Position numbers and translations under genes: made by a program. The notes beneath the pieces are model-generated. The model searched no databases. It was not told the DNA's origin and was given only the letters and a program-made list of their open reading frames with translations. 59,911 nt of DNA from Actinomycetota bacterium (GTDB lineage: Bacteria; Actinomycetota; Actinomycetes; S36-B12): contig CANFQC010000010.1 in the NCBI GenBank assembly GCA_947449035.1, positions 1-59,911 on the forward strand. Direction: 5' to 3'. Position 1 is the stretch's first letter. Each line of letters begins with the position of its first letter. Positions 8,897 to 20,113 of this stretch are shown here, piece after piece.

Positions 8897-10198
8897 TCAG
8901 ATCTGGATGTCCTCGAGCATCTCGGTGACCAGGGCGGCGATCGGCGAGCGCTCCGATCTCGTCAAGGTGACATGCGCGAAGAGCGGATGACCCTTGAGCT
9001 TCTCGACCACGGCGACTACGCCGTCATGGCGTCCGACCCTCAGGTTGTCGCGCTGGGCAACATCGTGGGTGAGCACGACCCGGGAGTCCTTGCCGATGCG
9101 CGAGAGCACGGTGAGCAGCACATTGCGCTCGAGCGACTGGGCCTCGTCAACGATGACGAATGCGTCATGCAGGGAGCGCCCGCGGATATGGGTGAGCGGT
9201 AGCACTTCGAGCATCCCGCGATCGACGATCTCTTCGACGACTTCCTGAGTGGTGATGGCGCTGAGGGTGTCGTACACCGCCTGGCCCCACGGCCCCATTT
9301 TCTCCTGCTCACTGCCGGGGAGGTAGCCGAGCTCTTGGCCACCAACCGCGAAGAGCGGACGAAACACCATCACCTTGCGATGCTGCTGGCGTTCGAGCAC
9401 TGCCTCCAACCCCGCACACAGCGCGAGGGCACTCTTGCCGGTTCCCGCGCGACCACCAAGCGAGACGATGCCGATGTCGGGATCCATCAAGATGTCGAGG
9501 GCGATGCGCTGCTCGGCACTGCGGCCATGGATGCCGAACGCCTCGCGATCACCGCGCACCAAGCGCACTCGCTTGTCAGCCGTCACTCGACCGAGCGCGC
9601 TGCCGCGATCAGACATCATCACGAGGCCGGTGTTAACGGGCAGGTCGATCGCTTCGTCGACATCGACGATGTTCTCTTCGTACATCGTGTCGATGGTCTC
9701 TGACGACACATCAAGTTCCACGATGCCGGTGTAGCCGGAGGCGACGACGAGCTCCGCGCGGTACTCCTCCGCGGTGAGACCCACTGCAGACGCCTTGACG
9801 CGCATGGGGAGATCCTTGCTGACCAGGATCACATCGTGACCATCAGCAGAGAGATTGCGCGCCACCGCGAGGATGCGAGTGTCGTTGTCACCAAGACGCA
9901 AACCGCTCGGCAGGATCATCGGATCACTGTGATTGAGCTCGATGTGCACGGTGCCACCGGCATCACCGACTGACATCGGCTCATCAATGCGGCCGTGAGC
10001 AATGCGCAGTTCATCAAGCAGGCGCAGTGCCTGTCGCGCAAAGTAGCCGAGTTCAGGGTGGCTGCGTTTTGCCTCGAGTTCGGTGACCACCACAACCGGG
10101 ATGACGACGTCATGCTCGTCGAACCGCATGAGTGCTCGCGGGTCAGACAGCAGTACGGACGTATCGAGGACGTAAGTGCGGCGGTCTGCCTTGGGCAC
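8897..10198 (-). CDS. phoH2: PhoH2-type protein (PIN domain plus PhoH ATPase)
   Basis: A 433-residue fusion of an N-terminal PIN ribonuclease domain and a C-terminal PhoH ATPase, a family described as an RNA helicase/RNase. The PIN acidic residue is Asp12 ([12 protein letters not shown]), with further acids at ELEAKR and DTRILA. The PhoH domain has Walker A GRAGTGKS at 249-256 and Walker [10 protein letters not shown], then [13 protein letters not shown]. The start is GTG at 10198. No partner antitoxin gene is adjacent: the upstream 149 bases are empty, then the prenyltransferase begins. Confidence 0.93.
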   Translation of the reverse strand: MPKADRRTYVLDTSVLLSDPRALMRFDEHDVVIPVVVVTELEAKRSHPELGYFARQALRLLDELRIAHGRIDEPMSVGDAGGTVHIELNHSDPMILPSGLRLGDNDTRILAVARNLSADGHDVILVSKDLPMRVKASAVGLTAEEYRAELVVASGYTGIVELDVSSETIDTMYEENIVDVDEAIDLPVNTGLVMMSDRGSALGRVTADKRVRLVRGDREAFGIHGRSAEQRIALDILMDPDIGIVSLGGRAGTGKSALALCAGLEAVLERQQHRKVMVFRPLFAVGGQELGYLPGSEQEKMGPWGQAVYDTLSAITTQEVVEEIVDRGMLEVLPLTHIRGRSLHDAFVIVDEAQSLERNVLLTVLSRIGKDSRVVLTHDVAQRDNLRVGRHDGVVAVVEKLKGHPLFAHVTLTRSERSPIAALVTEMLEDIQI

Positions 10199-10347
10199 GA
10201 GGGGCCTCCTGGTGGGCCACCGTCGGGTAGGCCCGAGTGTCGGTTACGAGTCAGCGGCTACTGGCTCTGCCCTGACGCTAGGACCGCCTCCCCGATGCCG
10301 ACCCCCGACACGCCGCGCGTGAAAGTGAGCACGAGGTTGCGTTCAGG

Positions 10348-11109
10348 TTACGTGCCGTAGCGGCGATTGCGATCAGCGAAGGCTCGCATGGCACGCAGGA
10401 AGTCGACGTGCCGGAAATCGGGCCAGTAGGCCTCGCAGAAGTAGAACTCAGAGTGCGCACTCTGCCAGAGCAGGAAGCCCGAGAGCCGCTGCTCACCCGA
10501 GGTGCGAATCACGAGATCGGGGTCGGGCTGGCCGCTGGTGTACAGGTGCTGAGCAATGTGATCGACGTCGACCAATTGAGCAAGTTCGTCGAGCGTGGTA
10601 CCGGCAGTGGCATGCTCGTTGAGCAAAGCCTTGACGGCATCGACCACCTCGCGACGTCCGCCGTAGCCGACGGCGACGTTGACGAGTGAGCCGTCAATGC
10701 CGGCGGTTGCCTGCTCGGCCTCCTTCAGGAGTGCGCGGGTCTGCTCGGGAAGGGTGTCGAGGGCACCCACCGGATGCAGTCGCCACTTTCCCTGGCCGAC
10801 GAGATCAGAGACGGTGTCTTCGATGATGCCCAGCAGCGCAGTGAGCTCAGCTTCAGGACGATTGAGGTTGTCAGTGGAGAGCAGCCACAACGTGACCACC
10901 TCGACACCGGCCTCATCACACCAGCCCAGGAAGTCGACGATCTTCGCGGCGCCGGCGCGATGACCGGCCGAAGAAGATGAACCCTGCGCCTCGGCCCAGC
11001 GCCGGTTGCCGTCGAGGATCACGCCTACGTGACGGGGGCGACGCTCCGGCGGGATCTGCGCCATGAGACGGCGCTCGTACACGCCGTAGAGAACATCGGA
11101 GAGACCCAC
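10348..11109 (-). CDS. uppS: Isoprenyl transferase (cis-prenyltransferase)
   Basis: Condenses isopentenyl diphosphate in cis to make Z-prenyl diphosphates for the lipid carrier of wall synthesis. The 253-residue protein has the catalytic Asp33 in ILDGNRRWAE, the TLWLLSTDNLNRP region, and RTSGEQRLSGFLLWQSAHSE, the diphosphate-binding signature. Start is GTG 11109. Actinobacteria often have two such enzymes, a short-chain Z-farnesyl and a long-chain decaprenyl type; which this is cannot be decided by eye. The 149 bases downstream, before phoH2, hold nothing I recognise. Confidence 0.93.
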   Translation of the reverse strand: MGLSDVLYGVYERRLMAQIPPERRPRHVGVILDGNRRWAEAQGSSSSAGHRAGAAKIVDFLGWCDEAGVEVVTLWLLSTDNLNRPEAELTALLGIIEDTVSDLVGQGKWRLHPVGALDTLPEQTRALLKEAEQATAGIDGSLVNVAVGYGGRREVVDAVKALLNEHATAGTTLDELAQLVDVDHIAQHLYTSGQPDPDLVIRTSGEQRLSGFLLWQSAHSEFYFCEAYWPDFRHVDFLRAMRAFADRNRRYGT

Positions 11110-11124
11110 GCCCGAAGGTTACCT

Positions 11125-13131
<2,007 letters not shown>

Positions 13132-13177
13132 ATGACCATTCTTCCCTGCTCGAGGGAACGGCGCCTATCGTGGTCCT

Positions 13178-14017
13178 ATGCAGCTGACAGCACACGCGCT
13201 AGCACTGCGCGATGCCTATGACGCACAACTGCGTGGTCATGCGGAGGTAGGAACAGCCGAGACGACCTCGCATGACGCTCCGCTGGCTCGAGCGCTGTTC
13301 AGTTCCGAGTTCGGTTTTGTCTCGTACACCTCACTGGACGGCATCGAGGGCATTGCTCTCGATGCGCTGATCGCGCGAACCATTGCGTACTTTCGAGACT
13401 CCACGGAGGTATCTGAATTCGAATGGAAGACGCGCGGACACGATCTTCCCGCCGATCTCACTGATCGCCTGATTGCACACGGCTTCGAGGCACAGGAAGT
13501 TGAGTCAGTGATGATCGGTGAGGCGAGCATGCTCGCCGAGGAACGTGCATTGCCCGAGGGAGTGACCCTGCGCCGCATCGGCTTCAACGCCGATGGCACA
13601 CAGCTTTCGCTGGAAGAGGTCACCCATGACGTCCAGCGCATGCTCGATATGCAGGAGCTGGTTTTCGGGCAGCCACATCATCAGGATGCCGCTGAGTACG
13701 CCACTTCCCTGCGGGATCGGCCAGAACTCGTCGAGGCTTGGGTAGCCGAGGCCGACGGTGAGGTGATCTGCACAGGGCGCCTCGAGCTCGTGGCCGGCAC
13801 CGACTTCGCCGGTCTATGGGGCGGGGCCACGCGCGAGGACTGGCGTGGGCGCGGCATCTATCGCGCACTTACCGCGGCGCGAGCGCGTTCGGCGGAAGCT
13901 AAAGGGGTGATCTACCTGAACAGCGACAGCACTGATTACAGCCGGCCGATCCTGGAACGCTCCGGCTTTCTTGCCGTCACCACCACGACTCCGTACATCT
14001 GGCGACGCAACGCGTGA
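13178..14017 (+). CDS. GNAT-family N-acetyltransferase
   Basis: A 279-residue protein whose C-terminal half has the acetyl-CoA-binding pattern: EVICTGRLELVAG followed by the pyrophosphate loop GATREDWRGRGIYRALTAAR and a final YLNSDSTDYSRPILERSGF. The N-terminal half may be a divergent GNAT repeat or a substrate domain. The substrate is unknown. Its TGA overlaps the GTG of the next acetyltransferase by four bases (GTGA), so both are probably translated together. Confidence 0.85.
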   Translation: MQLTAHALALRDAYDAQLRGHAEVGTAETTSHDAPLARALFSSEFGFVSYTSLDGIEGIALDALIARTIAYFRDSTEVSEFEWKTRGHDLPADLTDRLIAHGFEAQEVESVMIGEASMLAEERALPEGVTLRRIGFNADGTQLSLEEVTHDVQRMLDMQELVFGQPHHQDAAEYATSLRDRPELVEAWVAEADGEVICTGRLELVAGTDFAGLWGGATREDWRGRGIYRALTAARARSAEAKGVIYLNSDSTDYSRPILERSGFLAVTTTTPYIWRRNA

Positions 14018-14484
14018 CCGCCGAGCACAATGGCGCCATGCATGTAGAACTGCGTGCCTGCGAAGGCAGCGAAACCTGGCCCGAGACTCCGAGTGAGTTC
14101 GAGGACTGGGGCGAGCGAGACGCGGATTCCGAGCCGATCGGGCTGGAGCGTTGGCTCGTGATCGTCGATGGTGACATCGCTGGCACGGTGAGTGCACATC
14201 CGAACTGGTACGGCCCGACGCCCGGCTCCAAGTCGATGAACATCGGTATCGGCCTACTCGCAGAGCAGCGGGGCAAGGGGGTTGGTAGTGCCGCACAACG
14301 CCTTCTGGCCGAACTTCTTCACGAGCGCGGCATTCACCGAGTTGAAGCCTCGACAGACGTACTCAACATCGCCGAGCAGCGGGCCTTAGGTAAAGCCGGA
14401 TTTGAGCTCGAGGGAATCGCTCGCGGGGCACAGGTGCGCGCCGATGGCCGACACGACCTTCAGGTGTGGTCACACCTGCCGTAG
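14014..14484 (+). CDS. GNAT-family N-acetyltransferase (RimJ-like)
   Basis: A 156-residue single-domain acetyltransferase. The acetyl-CoA loop is LAEQRGKGVGSAAQRLLAE, and the C-terminus has RVEASTDVLNIAEQRALGKA followed by GFELEG, as in ribosomal-protein or small-molecule acetyltransferases of the RimJ type. Translation may begin at the overlapping GTG 14014 or at ATG 14038 (MHVELRACE); the coupling overlap makes the first attractive. It is convergent with the HNH-like gene, 11 bases away. Confidence 0.82.
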   Translation: MTAEHNGAMHVELRACEGSETWPETPSEFEDWGERDADSEPIGLERWLVIVDGDIAGTVSAHPNWYGPTPGSKSMNIGIGLLAEQRGKGVGSAAQRLLAELLHERGIHRVEASTDVLNIAEQRALGKAGFELEGIARGAQVRADGRHDLQVWSHLP

Positions 14485-14495
14485 CCAAGGGTTGT

Positions 14496-14939
14496 CTAGT
14501 TCGCTCGCAGGATCAACAGGAACTGGCCGCCACCCGGTTCGATCTTGGTGGTCAATGAAAGATCCGGTGCGAACCTTGAGAGTCGATCGATCAGCCACAG
14601 CGCGGCTTGATCGGCATCTGCCTGATTAGGGCATCGGGCCACGACTTCCTGACCGCCCTTGCGGGAAAGTCGATCCACCGTGGCGACGATCGGTGCCGGA
14701 TCGACAACGAACAGCTCATTCGACCACGGCACCACCGGCGCGACCTTGCCCTTGCGCGTATTGCAGGCACGATGCGCGAGGCGCTCGACGCCGGCCTTGG
14801 CCTTCTTGTCTTTCGACACGAGCCCAGAGTCGACACTCGGCCCGCGATCGGCATTGACGGAGGCATCGGGATCTACCGGCTCATCGCAGAGCCAGCACCG
14901 CCAGCCATCACGCTCGCCGACTTCGTTGAGATCGCTCAT
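14496..14939 (-). CDS. Small HNH-like zinc-finger protein
   Basis: A 147-residue protein with RDGWRCWLCDEPVD near residue 10 and LAHRACNTRKG near residue 54. A CxxC followed by an H-(x)n-CN pattern is typical of the treble-clef HNH nuclease fold. The usual first His-His pair of active HNH enzymes is not obvious, as only one His precedes RACN. The C-terminal 80 residues look like a small alpha/beta domain. No restriction, intein or phage gene is adjacent. A nuclease role is inference. Confidence 0.55.
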   Translation of the reverse strand: MSDLNEVGERDGWRCWLCDEPVDPDASVNADRGPSVDSGLVSKDKKAKAGVERLAHRACNTRKGKVAPVVPWSNELFVVDPAPIVATVDRLSRKGGQEVVARCPNQADADQAALWLIDRLSRFAPDLSLTTKIEPGGGQFLLILRAN

Positions 14940-14984
14940 GCGACCAGGCTATGGGGTCTCAGAGCAATGCCCTAACCTCGTCGA

Positions 14985-15590
14985 GTGCATGCCGCCCTGC
15001 CCGGACTCCTCGCCGGTCTCAGCCTGATCATCGCGATCGGTGCACAGAATGCATTCGTTCTTCGGCTAGGCCTTGCGCGCAATCACGTCGGCACCGCTGT
15101 GCTCATCTGCGCGGCATCCGATGCGCTGCTCATCGCTGCCGGCATCAGTGGCCTTGGCGTCATTGTTCGTGGCGTGCCCGTCGCTCTTGTCGTGCTGAAG
15201 TGGATCGGTATCGCCTACCTGACCTGGTACGCGATCAAGAGTTTCCGCAGTGCTGCGCATCCGGAGGTACTTCTCCCCGGCGATCAGGATTCGCGGAGCC
15301 TGCGCACTGTGATCGCGATGACTCTCGCCTTCACCTTCCTGAACCCGCACGTGTATCTCGACACCGTGTTGCTACTCGGTTCGATCGGTAATCAGTACCG
15401 ACCTGATCAGTGGTGGTTCGCACTCGGCGCTGCCTGCGCCAGCATCCTGTGGTTCTGTGCACTCGGTTTCGGGGCACGCGCGGCTGCGAGGCTGATGTCT
15501 CGGCCGATCACCTGGCGCATTCTCGACATCACGATCGGCATCGTGATGTTGCTGATTGCAGTCAGACTGCTGTTCTCTGATCTCGGCTGA
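14985..15590 (+). CDS. LysE/ArgO-family amino-acid exporter
   Basis: A 201-residue integral membrane protein with about six helices. It matches the LysE/ArgO branch: GLSLIIAIGAQNAFVLRLGLARNHVG at the N-terminus, AASDALLIAAGISGLG, and TLAFTFLNPHVYLDTVLLLGS, where NPHVYLDT is a family signature. It probably exports basic amino acids such as lysine or arginine. The start is GTG 14985. It is divergent from the HNH-like gene and ends 3 bases before the stop of the convergent HPP gene. Confidence 0.88.
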   Translation: MHAALPGLLAGLSLIIAIGAQNAFVLRLGLARNHVGTAVLICAASDALLIAAGISGLGVIVRGVPVALVVLKWIGIAYLTWYAIKSFRSAAHPEVLLPGDQDSRSLRTVIAMTLAFTFLNPHVYLDTVLLLGSIGNQYRPDQWWFALGAACASILWFCALGFGARAAARLMSRPITWRILDITIGIVMLLIAVRLLFSDLG

Positions 15591-15593
15591 GAT

Positions 15594-16145
15594 CTACCAC
15601 CACTTCGTGGGATAGGTGTCGTCGCCGAGGATCTTGTGGGCACTCCATGCGAGTAGGACCGCGGTGATGGCGGTAGCCACGAGCAAGGGATAGGCCGGTA
15701 GCGCGAGGTGCCAGTCCGCCTCAGTGAGCACCGCGGCCATCGATACCGCCACGGCAGGGGCGTGGAAGCAGCCTGTCGCGTGCATCACGAGCAAGGTGAG
15801 CAGCGCGGCGATGATGGCATTCAAGAGACGGTGGCCAGGCACACAGGCCATGCCCAGCCCGAAGAAACCGGCAACAACGTAGGCCGCGATCACTCGCAAT
15901 GGGCGCGATGCCGGGGAATGCGCCGTGGCAAACACGAGTGCGAACGACACAATCGGTGGAATGATCAGCGGCGCAAGCGGAGTGCGCCCCATGTCGAGTG
16001 TCGTATAGATGGCAAAGAGCAATCCCATGCCCGCCGTTTCGACGAGTACCAACGGAATCAGGCGCTTAAGCGGCAGTCGCGTTGTCGCGTCAATCGGGCG
16101 AATGCGCTGACGCCATCTGTCTTGGTGGTCAGCGGGGTACGGCAT
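15594..16145 (-). CDS. HPP-family integral membrane protein
   Basis: A 183-residue protein with four to five predicted helices. The HPP family signature is recognisable in PLAPLIIPPIVSFALVF, SPASRPLRVIAAY and HATGCFHAPAVAVSM. Some plant and cyanobacterial HPP proteins transport nitrite, but the actinobacterial branch has no settled substrate. The start is ATG 16145. It is divergent from ung, with 39 bases between starts. Confidence 0.8.
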   Translation of the reverse strand: MPYPADHQDRWRQRIRPIDATTRLPLKRLIPLVLVETAGMGLLFAIYTTLDMGRTPLAPLIIPPIVSFALVFATAHSPASRPLRVIAAYVVAGFFGLGMACVPGHRLLNAIIAALLTLLVMHATGCFHAPAVAVSMAAVLTEADWHLALPAYPLLVATAITAVLLAWSAHKILGDDTYPTKWW

Positions 16146-16184
16146 GAACTCAGATTACTCATGTGGGAGCACTAATCTTCGGTC

Positions 16185-16862
16185 GTGGCCAAGTCTCTTG
16201 AAGAGCTCGTACATCCCACGTGGGTGCCTGTGCTCGAGCATGAGCGCGAGACTTTGACCGCAATCGGGGAATTCCTGCGAGAAGAATCCGCTGCAGGACA
16301 AGCCTGGTTCCCGGCCGGGAACAACATCCTTCGAGCCTTTACCCAGCCGCTGCCCGACATTCGAGTTCTGATCGTCGGCCAGGATCCGTACCCGACCCCC
16401 GGTCACGCCGTCGGCCTCTCATTCTCCGTCGCTCCCGACGTGCGACCGATCCCCCGCAGCTTGCAGAACATCTACAAGGAACTCGAGTCCGATCTCGGCA
16501 TCTCGCGACCGGCCAACGGCGATCTCTCACCGTGGGCTGAGCAGGGAGTGCTGCTACTGAACAGGGTGCTCACCGTGCGTTCGGGTGAACCGGGCAGTCA
16601 TCGCGGCATCGGCTGGGAGCGCATCACTGATGCGGCAATCGCCGGACTTGTCGCCCGAGATGACGAGCCACTCGTGGCAATTCTGTGGGGCAAGGACGCG
16701 CAAAGTCTTGAGACAGCGTTGCCTGACGTGCCACTGATCATCAGTGCGCATCCCAGCCCGATGTCGGCTGATCGTGGATTCTTCGGCTCAAAGCCGTTCA
16801 GCCAGGCGAACGAGTACCTGGAAGATCTCGGCGGCGAGCCAGTCGACTGGTCGCTGACCTAG
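16185..16862 (+). CDS. ung: Uracil-DNA glycosylase (family 1)
   Basis: Removes uracil from DNA at the start of base-excision repair. The 225-residue protein has the water-activating motif [18 protein letters not shown] with catalytic Asp, [20 protein letters not shown], and the DNA-intercalation loop [20 protein letters not shown]. The start is GTG 16185. It is convergent with the DUF3817 gene, 13 bases apart. Confidence 0.96.
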   Translation: MAKSLEELVHPTWVPVLEHERETLTAIGEFLREESAAGQAWFPAGNNILRAFTQPLPDIRVLIVGQDPYPTPGHAVGLSFSVAPDVRPIPRSLQNIYKELESDLGISRPANGDLSPWAEQGVLLLNRVLTVRSGEPGSHRGIGWERITDAAIAGLVARDDEPLVAILWGKDAQSLETALPDVPLIISAHPSPMSADRGFFGSKPFSQANEYLEDLGGEPVDWSLT

Positions 16863-16875
16863 GCACAATCAGGAG

Positions 16876-17220
16876 TTACAGCGCCTCGGCTGCATCAATG
16901 CGCGCCATGACATCGCGATGAGTCACGCGATCAGCAACGAATGACATGAACGGAATGGTGCCCGCAAGCAGGATGCCCACCGTCTTGAGAACTCCGTAAC
17001 GCATGCGGAATGCGAGATCGACGCCCACGATCAAGTAGATGAAGTAGAGCCAGCCGTGCGCGATCCAGAGGTAGCCGTAGAGGGCAGGGCGTGCCTCAGG
17101 ATTGCCGTAATCCCAGAACAGTCGGCCGAGCACCAGCCAGACAAAGGCCGTGGCGAGCACGACGCCCGTGACCCAGGCCATGATCCGGAAACGAAGGGCT
17201 GCTCCGCGAAGCTTCTGCAT
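16876..17220 (-). CDS. DUF3817 family membrane protein
   Basis: A 114-residue protein with three predicted helices, including ITGVVLATAFVWLVL-like and GYLWIAHGWLYFIYLIVGVD segments. The HGWLYFIYL block is typical of the DUF3817 family of small actinobacterial membrane proteins. Function is unknown. The ATG at 17220 is preceded in frame by a GTG at 17226; either fits, 10 bases or less after the upstream kinase stop. It is the last gene of the minus-strand operon that starts with mca. The same frame is open further upstream, but that sequence is antisense-like and overlaps the kinase. Confidence 0.72.
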   Translation of the reverse strand: MQKLRGAALRFRIMAWVTGVVLATAFVWLVLGRLFWDYGNPEARPALYGYLWIAHGWLYFIYLIVGVDLAFRMRYGVLKTVGILLAGTIPFMSFVADRVTHRDVMARIDAAEAL

Positions 17221-17230
17221 GCTCACGAGC

Positions 17231-18145
17231 CTAGTAGCCCGGAACCTCGCCGGTGCGCGGCGGATCCGCGCCCGGACGTTGGCAGGTGATGCCGGCGACG
17301 GCAATGCCGTACCGAGCCGCGCTGACGACCTTGTCGGTGTCACGGATGTCAGAGCGAGTGAGGCCACGATGCATCCACTCGGCGAGGAAGCCGCCACTGA
17401 AGGAATCCCCCGCGCCCACCGTGTCGACGACAGGAACCTTGGGAACATCGAGCACGATCTCGTCGGCGCCGTTCAGGACGCGCACCGCTTTCGCGCCGTC
17501 AGTAAACAAAATCACGGCACCGCTTAGCTTGTGCAGCGTGCGCGCTGCCTCGACCAGGTCAACACCCGGGAACATGAATTCGAGATCGTCACCGCTGACC
17601 TTCACGATGTCAGCGCGGCCCAGCACGGAATCGAGAGTCGAGCGGAATACATCGGAGGTCGTCATGACACTCGGACGGCAGTTCGGGTCGATCATCACGA
17701 TGCGGTCATCGGGTGACGCCGCAACGACAGCGCGCGTGGCATCGGCCAGCGGCTGCAGAACCAGACCCAAGGTGCCCGCGTGCACGACACGGCAGTCAGC
17801 GCCGACGGCGGCGAGCGCCTGGTCGGGAGTCACGGCGGCGGCCGAGGTGCCTTCCATCATGAAACGGTAGGTGGCAGCGCCGTGCTCGTCGATCTGTGCG
17901 ATCGCCAAGGTGGTGGGCTCGTGCACCTGAGCACCAAGTGCGTAGGTCACCCCGTCGTCGGAGAGCAGTCGCATGATGCGACCGCCAAAGGCATCGGTGG
18001 AAACTCCGCCGAGGAACGTGGTGTCGATGCCAAGGCGCGCACAGGTGCGAGCCGTGTTGAGCGGTGCCCCGCCGACAACAGAGGTCACGTTGCCTGTGGG
18101 GTCGACGATGATGTCGACCAGGGCTTCGCCGATGACTGTAATCAT
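17231..18145 (-). CDS. PfkB-family sugar kinase (fructokinase-like)
   Basis: A 304-residue ribokinase-fold kinase. Visible motifs are GEALVDIIVD and VVGGAPLNTARTCARLG at the N-terminus, DPNCRPSV in the middle, and DTVGAGDSFSGGFLAEW with the catalytic Asp near the C-terminus. The overall pattern resembles fructokinases. Fructose is released by amylosucrase encoded elsewhere in the window, so a metabolic link is possible but not shown. The ATG overlaps the SURF1 stop by four bases. Confidence 0.88.
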   Translation of the reverse strand: MITVIGEALVDIIVDPTGNVTSVVGGAPLNTARTCARLGIDTTFLGGVSTDAFGGRIMRLLSDDGVTYALGAQVHEPTTLAIAQIDEHGAATYRFMMEGTSAAAVTPDQALAAVGADCRVVHAGTLGLVLQPLADATRAVVAASPDDRIVMIDPNCRPSVMTTSDVFRSTLDSVLGRADIVKVSGDDLEFMFPGVDLVEAARTLHKLSGAVILFTDGAKAVRVLNGADEIVLDVPKVPVVDTVGAGDSFSGGFLAEWMHRGLTRSDIRDTDKVVSAARYGIAVAGITCQRPGADPPRTGEVPGY

Positions 18146-18906
18146 GATGAGGAAACCGTAGTGGAATCCGCCTCATTCGAGTCCACCGTGGGTCGGGCAT
18201 CGAGTCGGAGCCAGCGCACGTAGGCGAATACGACGAAGAGCGCGAAGATCCACCACTGGAAGGCGTAGCCGAAGTTCTGCAGCGGGAAGGCGACGTCGGA
18301 GGTCTGCACGGTGGCGGGAACCGGAGTCGGCGCCTGGGCGGAACTCGGACTCTGAGTCACCAGGTTGAGGTATCCGGCACGGGTCGGCAGATTCCAACGA
18401 GTGCCGAGTGCCGTTCCGGAAATCGCGGCAACAGTGCCCTGCGTGGCCTGGGCATCAGCGTAGAAAGTTTCGTCCGGCGTGTAGGTGCCTTGCACGGTCA
18501 CCTGACCCGTCGGCGGTGTGAAGCCGGCAGCCTCCGCATCGGGCAGCCAGCCACGGTTAACCGCGACCACAGAGCCATCAGCAAGCTGCAAGGGAGTCAC
18601 TACCCAGATGCCAGTGGCGTCCTTGTAGATCCGGTTAGTCACGGCCACCTGCTGATCGGCGAGATACGTGCCGGTCGCCACAATCTGACGTCCGATGTCT
18701 GCACCCTCGATCTCGACCCCAGGGGCCGACACCTCAGTCACCGAGATCGGTGCACCTTGCGCAGCGCGCTCCGCAGCGAGGATGTCTTGAGTGCGCTCCC
18801 ACTGCCAGCGTCCGAGCAACGTGCAACCGACAATAAGAACGATGGCGAGAACTCCCAGCGCGATCCAGCGCGGGGTGAAGGCGAGACGCAGCATGCGACT
18901 AGCCAT
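18142..18906 (-). CDS. SURF1-family cytochrome oxidase assembly protein
   Basis: A 254-residue membrane protein with a helix near each end: FTPRWIALGVLAIVLIVGCTLL, and NFGYAFQWWIFALFVVFAYV near the C-terminus. The family marks are LGRWQWERTQ, VTNRI, VAVNRGWLP and LQNFGYAFQWW. SURF1 proteins help insert heme into aa3-type cytochrome oxidase. ATG 18906 begins MASRMLRLAF and overlaps the upstream small membrane gene's stop by 8 bases. An alternative ATG further upstream would sit within that gene. Confidence 0.87.
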   Translation of the reverse strand: MASRMLRLAFTPRWIALGVLAIVLIVGCTLLGRWQWERTQDILAAERAAQGAPISVTEVSAPGVEIEGADIGRQIVATGTYLADQQVAVTNRIYKDATGIWVVTPLQLADGSVVAVNRGWLPDAEAAGFTPPTGQVTVQGTYTPDETFYADAQATQGTVAAISGTALGTRWNLPTRAGYLNLVTQSPSSAQAPTPVPATVQTSDVAFPLQNFGYAFQWWIFALFVVFAYVRWLRLDARPTVDSNEADSTTVSSS

Positions 18907-19177
18907 CAGCAGGCTTGGGCTCCTGAGCCGCTTCTGCTTGAACTTCAGCTTCCTCTTCGCCGCGTTCTTCTGCTTGCTCCGTATAACGCTCATCAGCCTG
19001 ACGGCGCAGGTCGGCGCGACCAGGGGGCAGGTTCGAGTCGATCTTCTTCAGTTGCTTGTTCATCGACTTCCAGATGATGAAGACCGCGATACCGAGAAGC
19101 AGGAAGAAAAGACCGGCGAGCGGACCTGCACCGTCGATAACGGAGTTGAGGTCATCGGTGGCATCGGCGTAGATCAT
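18899..19177 (-). CDS. Small single-pass membrane protein, unrecognised
   Basis: A 92-residue protein with one helix (GPLAGLFFLLLGIAVFIIW, about 18-36) and a long charged, Glu-rich cytoplasmic tail (residues 39-92) that may be helical. It starts 2 bases after the mca stop and overlaps the SURF1 start, so it is part of the operon. Small proteins of this form next to mca occur in other actinobacteria. I know no function. Confidence 0.75.
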   Translation of the reverse strand: MIYADATDDLNSVIDGAGPLAGLFFLLLGIAVFIIWKSMNKQLKKIDSNLPPGRADLRRQADERYTEQAEERGEEEAEVQAEAAQEPKPADG

Positions 19178-19179
19178 TG

Positions 19180-20043
19180 TTACCTCAGTCCTGCGAACAG
19201 ATCGGTCTCGGGAATATCAGTCTCCACCAAGGAGCGGGCAAGCTCGAAATCCTCAGTTGGCCATACCGACTTCTGAAGGGTCATGGGCACGGCAAACCAT
19301 TGCCCATCGGGATCAATTTGAGTGGCATGCGCCATGAGAGCGCGATCGCGCACCTCGAACCACGCGGACGCATCGATGCGAGTAGTGATCCGGGAAGCGG
19401 CATCAGGTCGTTCATCCCAGTTCTTGATCCACTCGTGATACGGCGACTCGAGATCCTCGTCGATCATCGCGAGATGCAACGCAGTGACTCGGGCCTTGGT
19501 GAACTGCTGGTTGTAGTAGATCTTCTGCACCTGCCACGGTGCACCGAGCTCGGGCAGGTATGACGCATCAGCAGCCGCATCGACTGCACTCATCGTGATC
19601 TCGTGCGTACGCACGTGATCGGGATGCGGATATCCGCCGTTCTCGTCATACGTGGTGATGACCTGCGGACGAAACTCACGGATGTGGCGGACAAGAGAGG
19701 GTGTGACCTCGGCAAGCGGCAGATCGGCGAAGCAGCCGGCCGGTAACGGAGGCAGCGGGTCCCCCTCGGGGTAACCGGAATCGGGAAAGCCCAGCCATGC
19801 GTGGCTGATGCCGAGGATTGCCGCCGCATCGGCCATCTCGCGGCGCCGAACCTCCTCTAGACCCAGTTCGTCAACCGCGGCCTGGGCCCGCGGGTTGAGC
19901 ACGTCACCGCGCTCACCTCCGGTGCAGGTGACGACCATGACCTCGATGCCCTGCTCGACGTACATCGCAGTAGTGGCGGCACCCTTGCTCGACTCGTCGT
20001 CAGGGTGCGCATGCACGGCCATCAGGCGCAGGGCGGAGGTCAC
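19180..20043 (-). CDS. mca: Mycothiol S-conjugate amidase
   Basis: Cleaves mycothiol conjugates of toxins to release a mercapturic acid, a detoxification step unique to actinobacteria. The 287-residue protein has the LmbE-family zinc motif HAHPDDESSKG near the N-terminus, TCTGGERGDVLNP, and YDENGGYPHPDHVRTH with the second metal ligand. The long form and the ENGGYPHPDHV sequence favour Mca, though the related MshB deacetylase cannot be excluded by eye alone; the neighbouring DUF4307 and greA genes are the usual mca context. GTG 20043 is the chosen start. Confidence 0.92.
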   Translation of the reverse strand: MTSALRLMAVHAHPDDESSKGAATTAMYVEQGIEVMVVTCTGGERGDVLNPRAQAAVDELGLEEVRRREMADAAAILGISHAWLGFPDSGYPEGDPLPPLPAGCFADLPLAEVTPSLVRHIREFRPQVITTYDENGGYPHPDHVRTHEITMSAVDAAADASYLPELGAPWQVQKIYYNQQFTKARVTALHLAMIDEDLESPYHEWIKNWDERPDAASRITTRIDASAWFEVRDRALMAHATQIDPDGQWFAVPMTLQKSVWPTEDFELARSLVETDIPETDLFAGLR

Positions 20044-20113
20044 CCCGCTAGTCTCCCAAGAGCACACCATCGCCGCCACGCGACCCCAGCGGGGACGCCC
20101 GAGATGAGGACCC

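Noticed and set aside
13620-13868. Minus-strand Arg-rich frames inside the GNAT gene and similar ones elsewhere
   Set aside because: They are shadows of GC-rich genes: Arg, Ala and Pro residues dominate, and no motifs occur.
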